The translations under genes were made by a program, and so were the position numbers. A stretch of 64,000 nucleotides of DNA from Bog-105 sp965277855 (GTDB taxonomy: Bacteria; Acidobacteriota; Terriglobia; Bryobacterales; Bryobacteraceae): NCBI GenBank assembly GCA_965277855.1, contig OZ255847.1:3534001-3598000 (forward strand), in the 5' to 3' direction. Of this stretch, positions 45,039 through 55,482 are shown piece by piece. The first letter of the stretch is position 1. Every line of letters starts with the position of its first letter. The notes beneath the pieces are model-generated. The model had not been told where the DNA came from and made no database searches. It saw only the letters and a program-made list of their open reading frames with translations.

Positions 45039-47300
45039 ATGCATTACCGGATTACGCTCGAAGGCGTCGTGCAGGGAGTGGGCTTCCGGCCTTTTGTGAA
45101 GCGGTTAGCCGACCGCTTTTGCCTGCCCGGCATCGCCTTCAATACTGCGGGCGGCTTGATCGTTGAACTTGAGACAAACAGTGAAGACCAGGCGCATTCT
45201 TTTCTTAAAGCGCTGAGAGCCCAAGCGCCAGTTGCTTCTAGAATCGAGCGCTGCGCGATGCAGCAGCTTTCGGAACAAGCGCACTACCGAGGCTTCCGAA
45301 TTGCGGCTAGCGCCCCGCGCGACAACAGCTTCACTCTGATTTCGGCGGATCTGGCCACCTGCCCGGCCTGTATGGCCGAGTTACAAAATCCGGCAGACCG
45401 CCGCTTCGGCTATCCCTTTATCAACTGCACCAACTGCGGCCCCCGTTACTCGATCACTCTTTCCACTCCCTACGACCGCGCGAACACCACGATGAGCCGC
45501 TTTCCGCTATGCGTCGATTGCGCTCGCGAGTACGCGGACCCGGCGGACCGCCGCTTTCACGCCGAACCGGTGGCTTGTCCCGTCTGCGGTCCCCGCCTTT
45601 CCACCGCCCTGCCCGCCATACAAGATGCCCTGGCCAGCGGCCGTATAGTAGCTATCAAAGGTCTGGGTGGGTATCAACTGGCGTGCGACGCTTTCTGCGC
45701 CGAGGCCGTCGAATTACTCCGCATCCGCAAACGCCGCAGTCGCAAGCCATTCGCTCTCATGATGCGCGATGTGGCAACCGTACGCCGGCACTGCCTGGTT
45801 AGCGATGCCGAACAAGCGGCGCTCCTCACTCCCGCCGCACCGATCGTCCTGCTCAAAACGGCAGTCTCGTCGGAGTTGCCGCCCGTCGTAGCGCCGGGCT
45901 TGCGTGAAATAGGCGTCATGTTGCCGAATACGCCGCTCCATCATCTATTGTTCAGCGACTCGCTCACCTGTCTGGTCATGACCAGCGGCAACCTCAGCGA
46001 GGAGCCGATTGTCATCGCGAATAACGACGCGGAGACGAAGCTCCAGGCGCTGGCCGACGAAGTCGTTACACACGATCGTGATATCTTCATGCGCGTCGAC
46101 GATTCGGTCGAGCGAATCTTCGAAGGAATTCCGCGGGTGTTGCGACGCGCGCGGGGCTTCGCGCCCGAAGCCATCGTGCTCGCTCACGAAACCGGCGAGA
46201 TTCTGGCTTGCGGTGCGGAATTAAAAAGCACTTTCTGCTTAACGAAAAGCCATTTCGCGATTTTGAGCCAGCATATCGGCGATCTCGATAATTTCGAGAC
46301 CCTCGAATTTTTCGAAGAGACATGGCGCAACCTCCAAAGCGTGTATCAGGCACAGCCCCGCCTGATTGCCCACGACCTGCATCCCGATTACCTCAGCACC
46401 CGCTGGGCGCAGGCTCGGCCCGAACCGAAATTCGCGGTGCAGCACCATCACGCCCACATCGCCGCCTGTATGGCGGAAAACGGCTTGCACGAGCGTGTCA
46501 TTGGCGTTGCTTTCGACGGAACCGGCCTCGGCACGGACGGCCAGATCTGGGGCGGTGAATTCCTGCTCTGCGATTTTGCCGGCTTTGAGCGCGCCGCGCA
46601 TCTTCGCTACACGCCGCTCCCGGGTGGCGACCGCGCCGCCCGCGAACCCTGGCGCATGGCCGCCGCTCATCTGTACGAAGCGCTCGGTATCGAGTATCGA
46701 AACATCGATCTGCCCTGCTGGCACCAGACCACCCCCGCCAACTGGCGCGTTCTGGACCGACTCCTTCAGAAACCAACGCTTCTTACCTCCAGCTGCGGAC
46801 GTCTCTTCGATGCCGTTTCTTCCCTTTGTGGCATCAGCCAGCAAAGCAGCTACGAAGGGGAATCGGCCATGCTGCTCGAAGCCGCTGCCGCCCGCCACGA
46901 AAGCAACGAGACTTACGATTTCCACTTACAAACCGAGTGCCTTCCCTGGATCGTCGATCCACGAAACATGCTAGTCCAGATTGCACGCGCCGTCTCTTCC
47001 GGGCAATCTACGCAAGTTGTTTCCCGTTGCTTTCACAATTCGATCGCGCGTATGATTGAGGTGGTCTGCGGTAGGCTTCGCGAAAGGAACGGCTTGGACA
47101 AAGTTTGTCTTAGCGGCGGCACTTTTCAAAATTTCACGCTTCTGGCGCGCACTGTCGAGTTACTCCGGCGCGCCGGCTTCGAAGTTTTCCTGCACGCCAA
47201 AGTTCCACCCAACGACGGCGGCATCTCGCTGGGACAGGCCGTCATCGCCGCCGATTTTCTCGCCAAGGACATGCTCGATGTGCCTCGCTATACCCGGTAA
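45039..47300 (+). CDS. hypF: Hydrogenase maturation carbamoyltransferase HypF
   Basis: 753 aa. N-terminal acylphosphatase (GVVQGVGFRPFVKRLADRF), two zinc-finger blocks (CPACMAEL...CTNCGPRYS and CVDCAREY...CPVCGPRLS), a YrdC domain (AIKGLGGYQLACDA, KPFALMMRD) and a Kae1-like C-terminal domain (VQHHHAHIAACMAENG, GVAFDGTGLG, GVCLSGGTFQN-type motif). It uses carbamoyl phosphate and ATP to carbamoylate the HypE C-terminal cysteine, the first step to the cyanide ligands. It overlaps hypC by 23 bp. Confidence 0.97.
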   Translation: MHYRITLEGVVQGVGFRPFVKRLADRFCLPGIAFNTAGGLIVELETNSEDQAHSFLKALRAQAPVASRIERCAMQQLSEQAHYRGFRIAASAPRDNSFTLISADLATCPACMAELQNPADRRFGYPFINCTNCGPRYSITLSTPYDRANTTMSRFPLCVDCAREYADPADRRFHAEPVACPVCGPRLSTALPAIQDALASGRIVAIKGLGGYQLACDAFCAEAVELLRIRKRRSRKPFALMMRDVATVRRHCLVSDAEQAALLTPAAPIVLLKTAVSSELPPVVAPGLREIGVMLPNTPLHHLLFSDSLTCLVMTSGNLSEEPIVIANNDAETKLQALADEVVTHDRDIFMRVDDSVERIFEGIPRVLRRARGFAPEAIVLAHETGEILACGAELKSTFCLTKSHFAILSQHIGDLDNFETLEFFEETWRNLQSVYQAQPRLIAHDLHPDYLSTRWAQARPEPKFAVQHHHAHIAACMAENGLHERVIGVAFDGTGLGTDGQIWGGEFLLCDFAGFERAAHLRYTPLPGGDRAAREPWRMAAAHLYEALGIEYRNIDLPCWHQTTPANWRVLDRLLQKPTLLTSSCGRLFDAVSSLCGISQQSSYEGESAMLLEAAAARHESNETYDFHLQTECLPWIVDPRNMLVQIARAVSSGQSTQVVSRCFHNSIARMIEVVCGRLRERNGLDKVCLSGGTFQNFTLLARTVELLRRAGFEVFLHAKVPPNDGGISLGQAVIAADFLAKDMLDVPRYTR

Positions 47301-47550
47301 AATCAGCGCTCTCCACGACAACTGCGGCGTGCCCATGGCCAAAGTCGACTTCGGAGGCATCACGCGCGAAGCCTGCCTGTCCTACGTGCCCGACTCGCGC
47401 ATCGGCGACTATGTGCTCGTCCATGTCGGCTTTGCCATCAGCAAAGTCGACGAGGAAGAGGCCGCGCGAACGTATCAGTATCTGTCCGAAATGGACCAGC
47501 TCAGCGAACTCGATAGTGACGACGAGGCGAACGCCCATGAAGTACCTTGA
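47278..47550 (+). CDS. hypC: Hydrogenase assembly chaperone HypC
   Basis: 90 aa, ATG at 47278; the essential N-terminal Cys2 of MCLAIPGKI is present, as is the beta-barrel segment AKVDFGGITREACLSYVPDSRIGDYVLVHVGFAISKVDEEEAART. HypC carries the Fe(CN)2CO unit with HypD and delivers it to the large subunit. The start lies inside hypF and the stop overlaps hypD by 14 bp. A longer frame back to 47056 is antisense-free but lies within hypF and is not the gene. Confidence 0.96.
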   Translation: MCLAIPGKISALHDNCGVPMAKVDFGGITREACLSYVPDSRIGDYVLVHVGFAISKVDEEEAARTYQYLSEMDQLSELDSDDEANAHEVP

Positions 47551-48652
47551 CGAATACCGCGATCAGCAAATAGCGCAAAAGTTAGTGGAGGAGATTCGGC
47601 GAACCGCCACCCGGCCCTGGGTTCTGATGGAGGTTTGCGGCGGCCAGACCCACTCCATCGTGAAATACGGCCTCGATTCGTTGCTCCCCGAGCAGGTTGA
47701 ACTTGTGCACGGGCCCGGCTGCCCGGTGTGCGTGACTTCGCTCGAGATGATCGATCGCGCTCATGCCATCGCACGTCATCCGGAGGTCATCTTCTGCTCT
47801 TTCGGCGATATGCTGCGCGTGCCTGGTTCGAGCAGCGATCTTTTCAAAATCAAAGCCGAAGGCGGCAACGTTCGGATTGTCTATTCGCCGCTCGATTGCC
47901 TCAAAATCGCCCGCGCCAATCCGGACAAGAAGGTGGTCTTTTTTGCCATCGGCTTTGAAACCACCGCGCCCGCGAACGCCATGGCCGTGTGGCAGGCCAA
48001 GCAACAAGGAGTCGACAACTTTTCCGTGCTGGTGTCGCACGTGCTCGTTCCACCCGCCGTTACCGGGATCTTGAGTTCGCCCCACAATCGCGTGCAGGGT
48101 TTCTTAGGTCCTGGCCACGTCTGCGCAGTCTCCGGTTGGGCCGAATACGAGCCGATCGTGGCCGATTATCGCGTGCCGATCGTCATCACTGGCTTCGAGC
48201 CGGTCGACATTCTGCAGGGTGTGTTGATGACCGTCCAACAGCTGGAGCAGGGACGCGCGGAGCTTGAGAACGCCTATGGGCGGGCCGTTCGTCGCGAAGG
48301 CAATCCCGCAGCCCAGCAGATGATCGAGCGCGTCTTCCAGGTGTGCGATCGCGCCTGGCGCGGTCTCGGCGTTATCCCAAAAAGCGGGTACAAGCTTACG
48401 CCGGAATTCAGCGCCTACGATGCCGAGCAGATCTTCGATGTCGAAAGCGTGCGCGCTATCGAGCCCGCCATTTGCATCAGCGGACAAATTCTGCAGGGCC
48501 TGAAGAAACCCCACGATTGCCCGGCCTTCGGCAAACAATGCACACCCGAAACACCGCTGGGTGCGACCATGGTGTCGGCAGAAGGCGCCTGTGCCGCTTA
48601 TTACAGCTACGGACGGCATTTGATCAATGCCGATATGTTGATGAAGGCTTAA
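47537..48652 (+). CDS. hypD: Hydrogenase formation protein HypD
   Basis: 371 aa from ATG 47537. Contains MEVCGGQTHSI, HGPGCPVCVT, the FAIGFETTAPANA segment and the C-terminal [4Fe-4S] motif CISGQILQGLKKPHDCPAFGKQCTPETPLGATMVSAEGAC. HypD with HypC assembles the Fe(CN)2CO scaffold. All cysteines used for scaffold and cluster are present. It is followed 9 bp later by hypE. Confidence 0.97.
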   Translation: MKYLDEYRDQQIAQKLVEEIRRTATRPWVLMEVCGGQTHSIVKYGLDSLLPEQVELVHGPGCPVCVTSLEMIDRAHAIARHPEVIFCSFGDMLRVPGSSSDLFKIKAEGGNVRIVYSPLDCLKIARANPDKKVVFFAIGFETTAPANAMAVWQAKQQGVDNFSVLVSHVLVPPAVTGILSSPHNRVQGFLGPGHVCAVSGWAEYEPIVADYRVPIVITGFEPVDILQGVLMTVQQLEQGRAELENAYGRAVRREGNPAAQQMIERVFQVCDRAWRGLGVIPKSGYKLTPEFSAYDAEQIFDVESVRAIEPAICISGQILQGLKKPHDCPAFGKQCTPETPLGATMVSAEGACAAYYSYGRHLINADMLMKA

Positions 48653-48661
48653 ACCAGGCGC

Positions 48662-49708
48662 ATGGAAAAAGACTTCGTCCTGGCGTGTCCCATGCCCATT
48701 ACTCAACGTAAGAACGTCATCATGGGGCACGGCAGCGGCGGCAAGCTCACTGCGCAGCTCGTCCACGATCTGTTTCTGCCTGCCTTCGACAACCCCTACC
48801 TGCGTAAGCTCGACGATCAGGCGGTTCTAACGGCCGGTTCGTCGCGGCTCGCCTTTACTACCGATTCATTTGTGGTTACGCCGCTCTTCTTTCCGGGCGG
48901 CGATATCGGTGAGTTGGCTGTCAATGGAACGGTCAACGACCTGGCCATGAGCGGCGCGCGTCCGTTGTTCCTCTCAGCCGCTTTCATCCTGGAGGAAGGT
49001 TTGCCTTTGGAAGACCTCTCCCGGGCGGTTGATTCGATGGCCCGTGCGGCGCGTGCCGCGGGCGTCTCGATCGTTACCGGCGATACCAAGGTAGTCAACA
49101 AGGGCTCAGCCGACAAACTGTTTGTTATCACGTCCGGTGTCGGTCTCATCGAAGGTGATTCGTCTATTTCCGCCTCGAATGCGCAGGCGGGCGACGTCGT
49201 CATCGTAAGTGGCTCCATCGGCGACCACGGCATGGCGATCATGTCCGTCCGCGAAAGTCTGGAATTCGAGAGCGAAATTCGCTCCGACACCGCGCCCTTG
49301 AACGGACTCGTTGCAGCCATGCTGAAAGCCGGCGAGATTCACGCCCTGCGCGATCCCACGCGCGGCGGTCTGGCCACCTCGTTGTGCGAGATCGCTACGT
49401 CATCTTCCATTGGCATTGAAATCGAATCGACGGCCGTACTGGTGCGCGAGGATGTAAAAGGGGCTTGTGAAATTCTGGGTCTCGACCCGCTCTTCGTAGC
49501 CAACGAAGGTAAGCTTGTCGCCTTTGTTCCCGGCCCTTCGGCGGACGCAATCGTCAACGTGATGCGCGCCCACCCGAGTGGTCGCGAAGCAAGAGTGATC
49601 GGTCGCGCCGTGCCGGATCATCCCGGCATGGTGCTCCTCAAAACCGAGATCGGTGGTCGGCGCATTTTGGACCTGCCCTTCACCGAGCAGCTGCCGCGAA
49701 TCTGCTAG
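48662..49708 (+). CDS. hypE: Hydrogenase maturation protein HypE
   Basis: 348 aa PurM-like ATPase. GHGSGGKLTAQL near the start and DDQAVL for nucleotide binding, NDLAMSGARPLFLSAAF, and the C-terminal tail LPRIC whose cysteine is carbamoylated by HypF and then dehydrated to thiocyanate, the source of cyanide ligands. The start at 48662 fits the gap after hypD; ATG 48722 is another candidate but would cut a conserved segment. Confidence 0.97.
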   Translation: MEKDFVLACPMPITQRKNVIMGHGSGGKLTAQLVHDLFLPAFDNPYLRKLDDQAVLTAGSSRLAFTTDSFVVTPLFFPGGDIGELAVNGTVNDLAMSGARPLFLSAAFILEEGLPLEDLSRAVDSMARAARAAGVSIVTGDTKVVNKGSADKLFVITSGVGLIEGDSSISASNAQAGDVVIVSGSIGDHGMAIMSVRESLEFESEIRSDTAPLNGLVAAMLKAGEIHALRDPTRGGLATSLCEIATSSSIGIEIESTAVLVREDVKGACEILGLDPLFVANEGKLVAFVPGPSADAIVNVMRAHPSGREARVIGRAVPDHPGMVLLKTEIGGRRILDLPFTEQLPRIC

Positions 49709-49807
49709 ATACGAGATTCGACTTGCTTTCGGATTGCGGAAAATACAACGGCTGTTAGTGCAAATACACTCTTGACTTCCAGCCCGTAAAGGTACAGACT
49801 CGATTGC

Positions 49808-49815
49808 GGAGGAAG
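49808..49815 (+). promoter_or_regulatory. Strong ribosome binding site of the hydrogenase small subunit
   Basis: GGAGGAAG ends 6 bp before ATG 49822. It fixes that ATG as the start; an upstream in-frame TTG at 49804 overlaps this site. The preceding 113-bp gap after hypE includes TTGACT (49772) and TACAGA (49793), a possible internal promoter, though the spacing of 15 bp is short. Confidence 0.6.
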
Positions 49816-49821
49816 TTGCCC

Positions 49822-50889
<1,068 letters not shown>

Positions 50890-50909
50890 AAGGCAAAGGG
50901 AGTTACTAA

Positions 50910-52709
50910 ATGGCCACCACGACAGAGCCCGTAGTAGCAATCGATCAATCGCAGCGCCGGCTGGTCGAAATGAATTGGGATCCGATTACCCGGATCGTCG
51001 GCAGTCTCGGCATTTACACGAAAATCGATTTCGCCAATAAACAGGTCGCGGAGTGTCACAGCACCTCCTCTATTTTCCGTGGCTACAGCATCTTCATGAA
51101 GGGCAAAGATCCGCGCGACGCCCATTTCATTACCAGCCGCATTTGCGGTATCTGCGGCGATAATCACGCCACCTGCGCTTGTTATGCGCAGAACATGGCC
51201 TTCGGCATTCGGCCGCCGCGCATGGGCGAGTGGATCGTGAATCTCGGCGAAGCAGCCGAGTACATGTTCGATCACAACCTGTATCAGGACAATCTCGTCG
51301 GCGTTGATTTCTGCGAGCAGATGGTCAAGGAAACGAATCCCGGCGTGCTTGCGAAAGCCGAAAAGACCCAATCGCCGAATGCCAATCTGCACGGCTACCG
51401 CACCATTGCGGATATCATGCGCGCGCTCAATCCATTTACCGGATCGTTTTATCGCGAAACACTGCAAATGAGCCGTCTCACGCGCGAGATGTTTTGCCTG
51501 ATGGAGGGCCGCCATGTTCATCCTTCCACGCTCTATCCCGGCGGCGTCGGCACTGTTCCTACGGTCCAGCTTTTCACCGACTACCTGGTTCGCCTGATGA
51601 AGTACGTCGAATTCATGAAGAAAGTTGTGCCGCTGCACGACGATCTCTTCGACTTCTTCTACGAAGCGCTCCCTGGCTACGAAAAGGTGGGCCAGCGTCG
51701 CATTCTACTCGGTTGCTGGGGCTCGTTCAACGATCCGGATGTCTGCGATTACACTTACCAGAACATGGATAAGTGGGGCAAGGCGATGTATGTCACACCG
51801 GGCGTCGTAGTCGATGGCGAGTTAGTAACCAGCAACCTGGTCGATATCAATCTGGGCATTCGCATTCTGCTCGGCAGTTCTTACTACGACGGTTGGGAGC
51901 AAGGCGAGACATTCGTATCGCGAGACCCGCTGGGCAACCCGGTCGATAAGCGCCATCCTTGGAACCAGACCACCACGCCGCGGCCGCAAAAACGCGATTT
52001 CAAAGGTAATTACTCGTGGGTGATGTCGCCCCGCTGGTACGACAAACGGACCGGCGATTACCTGGCGCTCGATACCGGCGGCGGCCCCATCGCCAGATTC
52101 TGGGCGACCGCACTTGCCGGCACCGTGGACATCGGCTACGTCAAAGCCACCGGACACAGCGTCAAAATCTATCTGCCCAAAACAGCCGGTCTTCCGGAAA
52201 CCGAGTTTGAGTGGAAGATTCCCAAGTGGAGCAACGCGATCGAGCGAGATCGCGCCCGCACGTACTTTCAGGCCTATGCCGCTGCAGCCGCGCTTCACTT
52301 CTGTGAGCAGGCCATGAAGGATCTACATAGCGGAAACACCAAAACCTGGACCGATTTCAAAGTACCGGATGAAGCAATCGGTTGCGGCTTCCATGAAGCA
52401 GTGCGCGGTGTCCTGTCGCATCACGTGGTGATCCGCGAAGGCAAGATCGCCAACTATCATCCCTATCCGCCTACGCCCTGGAACGCCAACCCGCGCGATG
52501 TATACGGGACGCCCGGGCCCTATGAGGACGCCGTGCAGAATACTCCCATTTTCGAAGAAAATGGGCCGGATAACTTCAAGGGCATCGATATCATGCGCGC
52601 CGTTCGCAGCTTCGATCCCTGCCTGCCCTGCGGTGTGCATATGTATCTTGGAGACGGTAAAATGCTGGACGTCCGTCATTCTCCTATGTTTGGAGTGCAG
52701 GCGCACTAG
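50910..52709 (+). CDS. hucL: [NiFe]-hydrogenase large subunit, group 1h
   Basis: 599 aa. The amino-terminal motif is RITRIVGS-like (DPITRIVGSLG), with L1 motif RICGICGDNHATCA (C79, C82) and L2 motif DPCLPCGVH (C571, C574, H577) coordinating nickel. After H577 a 22-residue tail remains, to be cut by the maturation protease encoded downstream. The opening (VEMNWDPITRIVGSLGIYTKIDFAN) is very close to what I know for the high-affinity enzymes of Mycobacterium and Ralstonia. It oxidises H2 for respiration during starvation. The next gene starts 5 bp after the stop. Confidence 0.97.
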   Translation: MATTTEPVVAIDQSQRRLVEMNWDPITRIVGSLGIYTKIDFANKQVAECHSTSSIFRGYSIFMKGKDPRDAHFITSRICGICGDNHATCACYAQNMAFGIRPPRMGEWIVNLGEAAEYMFDHNLYQDNLVGVDFCEQMVKETNPGVLAKAEKTQSPNANLHGYRTIADIMRALNPFTGSFYRETLQMSRLTREMFCLMEGRHVHPSTLYPGGVGTVPTVQLFTDYLVRLMKYVEFMKKVVPLHDDLFDFFYEALPGYEKVGQRRILLGCWGSFNDPDVCDYTYQNMDKWGKAMYVTPGVVVDGELVTSNLVDINLGIRILLGSSYYDGWEQGETFVSRDPLGNPVDKRHPWNQTTTPRPQKRDFKGNYSWVMSPRWYDKRTGDYLALDTGGGPIARFWATALAGTVDIGYVKATGHSVKIYLPKTAGLPETEFEWKIPKWSNAIERDRARTYFQAYAAAAALHFCEQAMKDLHSGNTKTWTDFKVPDEAIGCGFHEAVRGVLSHHVVIREGKIANYHPYPPTPWNANPRDVYGTPGPYEDAVQNTPIFEENGPDNFKGIDIMRAVRSFDPCLPCGVHMYLGDGKMLDVRHSPMFGVQAH

Positions 52710-52714
52710 CCCCG

Positions 52715-53209
52715 ATGTCAAAAGTCGACGAAGACCGCGTCCGGCGCATCGAAGAGTTGGTGCGCCGGATCGAACTCATTCCTGACCCCGATTCGCGCGA
52801 GAGCGCGAGCCAGCTGATGCAGGCAATTCTCGAGCTGCACGGAGCGGGCCTGGAGCGGATGATGGAAATTGCCTTTGAAGCTGGATCGAGCGGCGAAGCG
52901 CTAATTCGAAAATTCACAAGCGATAACCTGGTCGCGAGCCTGCTCGTTTTGCATAATCTACATCCCGACGACCTGGAAACAAGAGTCCGACAGACTCTCG
53001 CCAAACTGCCCGGTCATATCGAATTGCTGAGCGTCTTCGAGGATCGTGTCCGCGTCCGCGTATCTTCCGGCAACACCCGGGAATCTGTCGAAGCCGCTTT
53101 GCGAAACGCCCTGCCGGATGCCGCCGAAATCATCGTAGAAGAGAGTCTTCATCTAAACGGTTTCGTTCCGTTGTCCATGCTGGGAACGCTCTCCTCCAGC
53201 ACGGGTTGA
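52715..53209 (+). CDS. NifU-like protein lacking the cluster cysteines
   Basis: 164 aa. The helical first half (LMQAILELHGAGLERMMEIAFEA...LVASLLVLHNLHPDDLETRVRQTLAKL) and the following alpha/beta part (IELLSVFEDRVRVRVSSG) match the NifU-type proteins of group 1h hydrogenase loci. However, the canonical GxCxxCP loop, which holds the transient Fe-S cluster, is replaced by VSSGNTRESVEAAL and the protein contains no cysteine. A scaffold role is then unlikely. It may act as a structural or delivery protein in hydrogenase assembly. Confidence 0.8.
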   Translation: MSKVDEDRVRRIEELVRRIELIPDPDSRESASQLMQAILELHGAGLERMMEIAFEAGSSGEALIRKFTSDNLVASLLVLHNLHPDDLETRVRQTLAKLPGHIELLSVFEDRVRVRVSSGNTRESVEAALRNALPDAAEIIVEESLHLNGFVPLSMLGTLSSSTG

Positions 53210-53210
53210 C

Positions 53211-53810
53211 ATGGCGCAAGGTTCCATCGCAGCGCTTCGCAAATTCGTGCGTCCGCGCACCTCTGAGGAAAAATGCGATAGCTGTGGCGTAGAAGTTCCG
53301 GCTGAACATATCCATCAGTTCGATCCCGTCCGCCGCCGTATCGTGTGTGCGTGTGATTCGTGTGCCGCTCTGTACTCGACTACCTATCGCGAAATTCCGC
53401 GCCTCGTTCGCTCTCTGCCCAATTTCCAAATCTCCGACGCCCAGTGGGACGATCTGATGATCCCCATTTCGCTCGCCTTCTTCTCCTTTCAAACGCCGGC
53501 GAATCGTGTCATAGCCCTATACCCCGGACCTGCCGGAGCAGCTGAATCGTCCCTGCGCCTCGCCGCTTGGGAGGACATCGCAGGCACTAATCCCGAGTTG
53601 CGCAACATGCAGCCTGACGTGGAAGCCTTGCTGGTCAATCGAGTCGGCCTGGCGCGCGAGTACTTTATCGTTCCTATCGATGAATGCTACAAACTGGTAG
53701 GCTTGATTCGCTTGCACTGGCGAGGGCTCTCCGGCGGCGCTCTGGTCTGGGGTGAAATTGATCGTTTCTTCGCGGGGCTGCGCTTGCGAGGGCAATCATG
53801 CCCAACCTGA
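53211..53810 (+). CDS. DUF5947 family protein
   Basis: 199 aa; ATG 1 bp after the previous stop. An N-terminal zinc- or Fe-binding pattern CDSCGVEVP..H..H...CACDSC (two CxxC-type pairs) precedes an alpha/beta domain with FFSFQTPANRVIALYPGPAGAAES and a C-terminal YKLVGLIRLHWRGLSGG. This matches the DUF5947 family found beside group 1h hydrogenases. The function is unknown; the context makes it an assembly or electron-transfer accessory. It overlaps the next gene by 13 bp. Confidence 0.85.
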   Translation: MAQGSIAALRKFVRPRTSEEKCDSCGVEVPAEHIHQFDPVRRRIVCACDSCAALYSTTYREIPRLVRSLPNFQISDAQWDDLMIPISLAFFSFQTPANRVIALYPGPAGAAESSLRLAAWEDIAGTNPELRNMQPDVEALLVNRVGLAREYFIVPIDECYKLVGLIRLHWRGLSGGALVWGEIDRFFAGLRLRGQSCPT

Positions 53811-54451
53811 GTTTTACCGTCGACAAAGCGGAAGCCGTCCCGTTCGCCGCCACGCCCACTATCGCTTTTAAATTACAAGTTGCCAATGCCGATGGAGCCG
53901 AAAACATTCAGAGTGTCGCGCTGCGCTGCCAGTTATTGATTGAAGCTTCCAAGCGCCGCTACAATCCGGCCGAACGAAACTCCCTGCGCGATCTCTTCGG
54001 GGAAAGTGAACGCTGGAGCCAGACCATGCGCTCGCTGCTCTGGTGTCAGATCGGGATCACCGTCCCTGAATTCACCGGCAAAGTTCGGATCGATCTGCCT
54101 GTCCCCTGTACCTTCGATTTCAATGTGGCCGCCGCCAAATACTTCCATGCGACCGAGAGCAATGACGACGTGCCTCTCTGCTTCCAGTTCAGCGGCACAG
54201 TTTTCTATCCGGCTTCTTCGGATGGTTCGCTCCAGATCGCCCAGATTGGCTGGGACAAAGAAACCCGATTCCGCCTGCCCGCGCACGTATGGCGAGAGAT
54301 GATGGACCACTACTATCCAAACAGCGCCTGGCTGCGGCTCCGCCGCGACGTGTTTGATCGCCTCCACGAATATAAGCGAGTGCACGGCCTTGCTACCTGG
54401 GAGCAGGCGCTCGAGAACCTGCTGCCGCTCGAAAAGGAGGCCGCCTCGTGA
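53798..54451 (+). CDS. DUF6084 family protein
   Basis: 217 aa; begins PNLSFTVDKAEAVPFAATPTIAFKLQV, the typical start of DUF6084 proteins of hydrogenase operons. The protein is predicted beta-rich in the N-terminal half, then LPAHVWREMMDHYYPNSAWLRLRRDVFDRLHEYKR. No catalytic motif is seen. It overlaps both neighbours (13 bp before, 4 bp after), which indicates tightly coupled expression. Its role in hydrogenase assembly or anchoring is unknown. Confidence 0.85.
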   Translation: MPNLSFTVDKAEAVPFAATPTIAFKLQVANADGAENIQSVALRCQLLIEASKRRYNPAERNSLRDLFGESERWSQTMRSLLWCQIGITVPEFTGKVRIDLPVPCTFDFNVAAAKYFHATESNDDVPLCFQFSGTVFYPASSDGSLQIAQIGWDKETRFRLPAHVWREMMDHYYPNSAWLRLRRDVFDRLHEYKRVHGLATWEQALENLLPLEKEAAS

Positions 54452-55482
54452 ACTTCGCGCCGCTCGAAAAGATTGCCAACGCGATTCTCTACGAAGGTTT
54501 TCTGCTGTATCCTTACCGAAAATCCGCCGTCAAGAATCAGCAGCGATGGCATTTCGGAACGCTTGGCCCTCGCAACGACGTCAGCCCAACCGAGATGCAA
54601 ACGGAGTGTCTGGTCGAAACATCCGGGCAAACCACGATCGATCTGAAAATTCGTTTCTTGCAGGAGGATGTCGAGCGCGAACTCATTTTTTCGAATGTGC
54701 TGCTGGATGCGCATGTCGAGACGACTTCTTTTTCTTTTTCTCCCATAGCCGGCCAAGTGGAGATCAAATCCAGGCCGCTCGGCGAACAAGTGGCCCGCTT
54801 CTCGGTTCGGATCAACAACGTTGGCCAGGATCGCTTGCCTGGCTCGGACATGCTTTCAACCCACACGCTGCTGGCTGTTCACGATGGCGCGTTTATCTCG
54901 TTGCTTGATCCTCCCGACCGCTATCGCGCAGCTGCCACTGCTTGCCATAATGTCGGCACCTGGCCGGTCCTGGCAGGCGCAGAGGGCGAGCACCACCTGT
55001 TGCTCTCCTCTCCCATCATCCTTTACGATTACCCGCAAATCGCACCCGAAAGCCACGGCGACTTTTTCGACGGCACCGAGATGGATGAGATGCTCACCCT
55101 CCGTGTGCTGACCCTTAGCGACGAAGAAAAGCGTGAAGTGCGCGAGGGAGGTGAACGCGGCCGCCAGATCCTCGAACGCACCGAGACGCTCCCGCCCGAA
55201 CAGGTCGCTAAACTCCATGGCGCCATTCGCGGCCTGCGCCCCATGAACAAACTCGCTTACCGCGAAGGCGATCGCGTTCGCTTGCGGCCTAAGAAAAAGA
55301 CCGACATCTTCGATATCGCTCTCGATGGAAAAATCGCCATCATTGAATCGGTCGAATGCGATTTTGAAAATCGCATTCATCTCGCGGTCACTGTCGAAGA
55401 CGATCCGGGCCGCGACTTGGGCGTGGCCCGCCAGATCGGGCATCGCTTCTTCTTCTCGCCGGACGACGTGGAACTGGTATGA
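54448..55482 (+). CDS. Conserved hydrogenase-locus protein of unknown function
   Basis: 344 aa, GTG start overlapping the DUF6084 stop. It begins FAPLEKIANAILYEGFLLYPYRKSAVKNQQRWHFGTLGP and has a central beta-rich region, a FFDGTEMDEMLTLRVLTLSDEEKREVREGGERGRQIL helix segment, and a C-terminal DRVRLRPKKKTDIFDIALDGKIAIIESVECDFENRIHLAVTVEDDPG domain that looks like an SH3-like or barrel fold. I recall similar proteins in actinobacterial high-affinity hydrogenase operons, without an assigned role. The overlap of 4 bp with the protease gene couples them. Confidence 0.8.
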   Translation: MNFAPLEKIANAILYEGFLLYPYRKSAVKNQQRWHFGTLGPRNDVSPTEMQTECLVETSGQTTIDLKIRFLQEDVERELIFSNVLLDAHVETTSFSFSPIAGQVEIKSRPLGEQVARFSVRINNVGQDRLPGSDMLSTHTLLAVHDGAFISLLDPPDRYRAAATACHNVGTWPVLAGAEGEHHLLLSSPIILYDYPQIAPESHGDFFDGTEMDEMLTLRVLTLSDEEKREVREGGERGRQILERTETLPPEQVAKLHGAIRGLRPMNKLAYREGDRVRLRPKKKTDIFDIALDGKIAIIESVECDFENRIHLAVTVEDDPGRDLGVARQIGHRFFFSPDDVELV

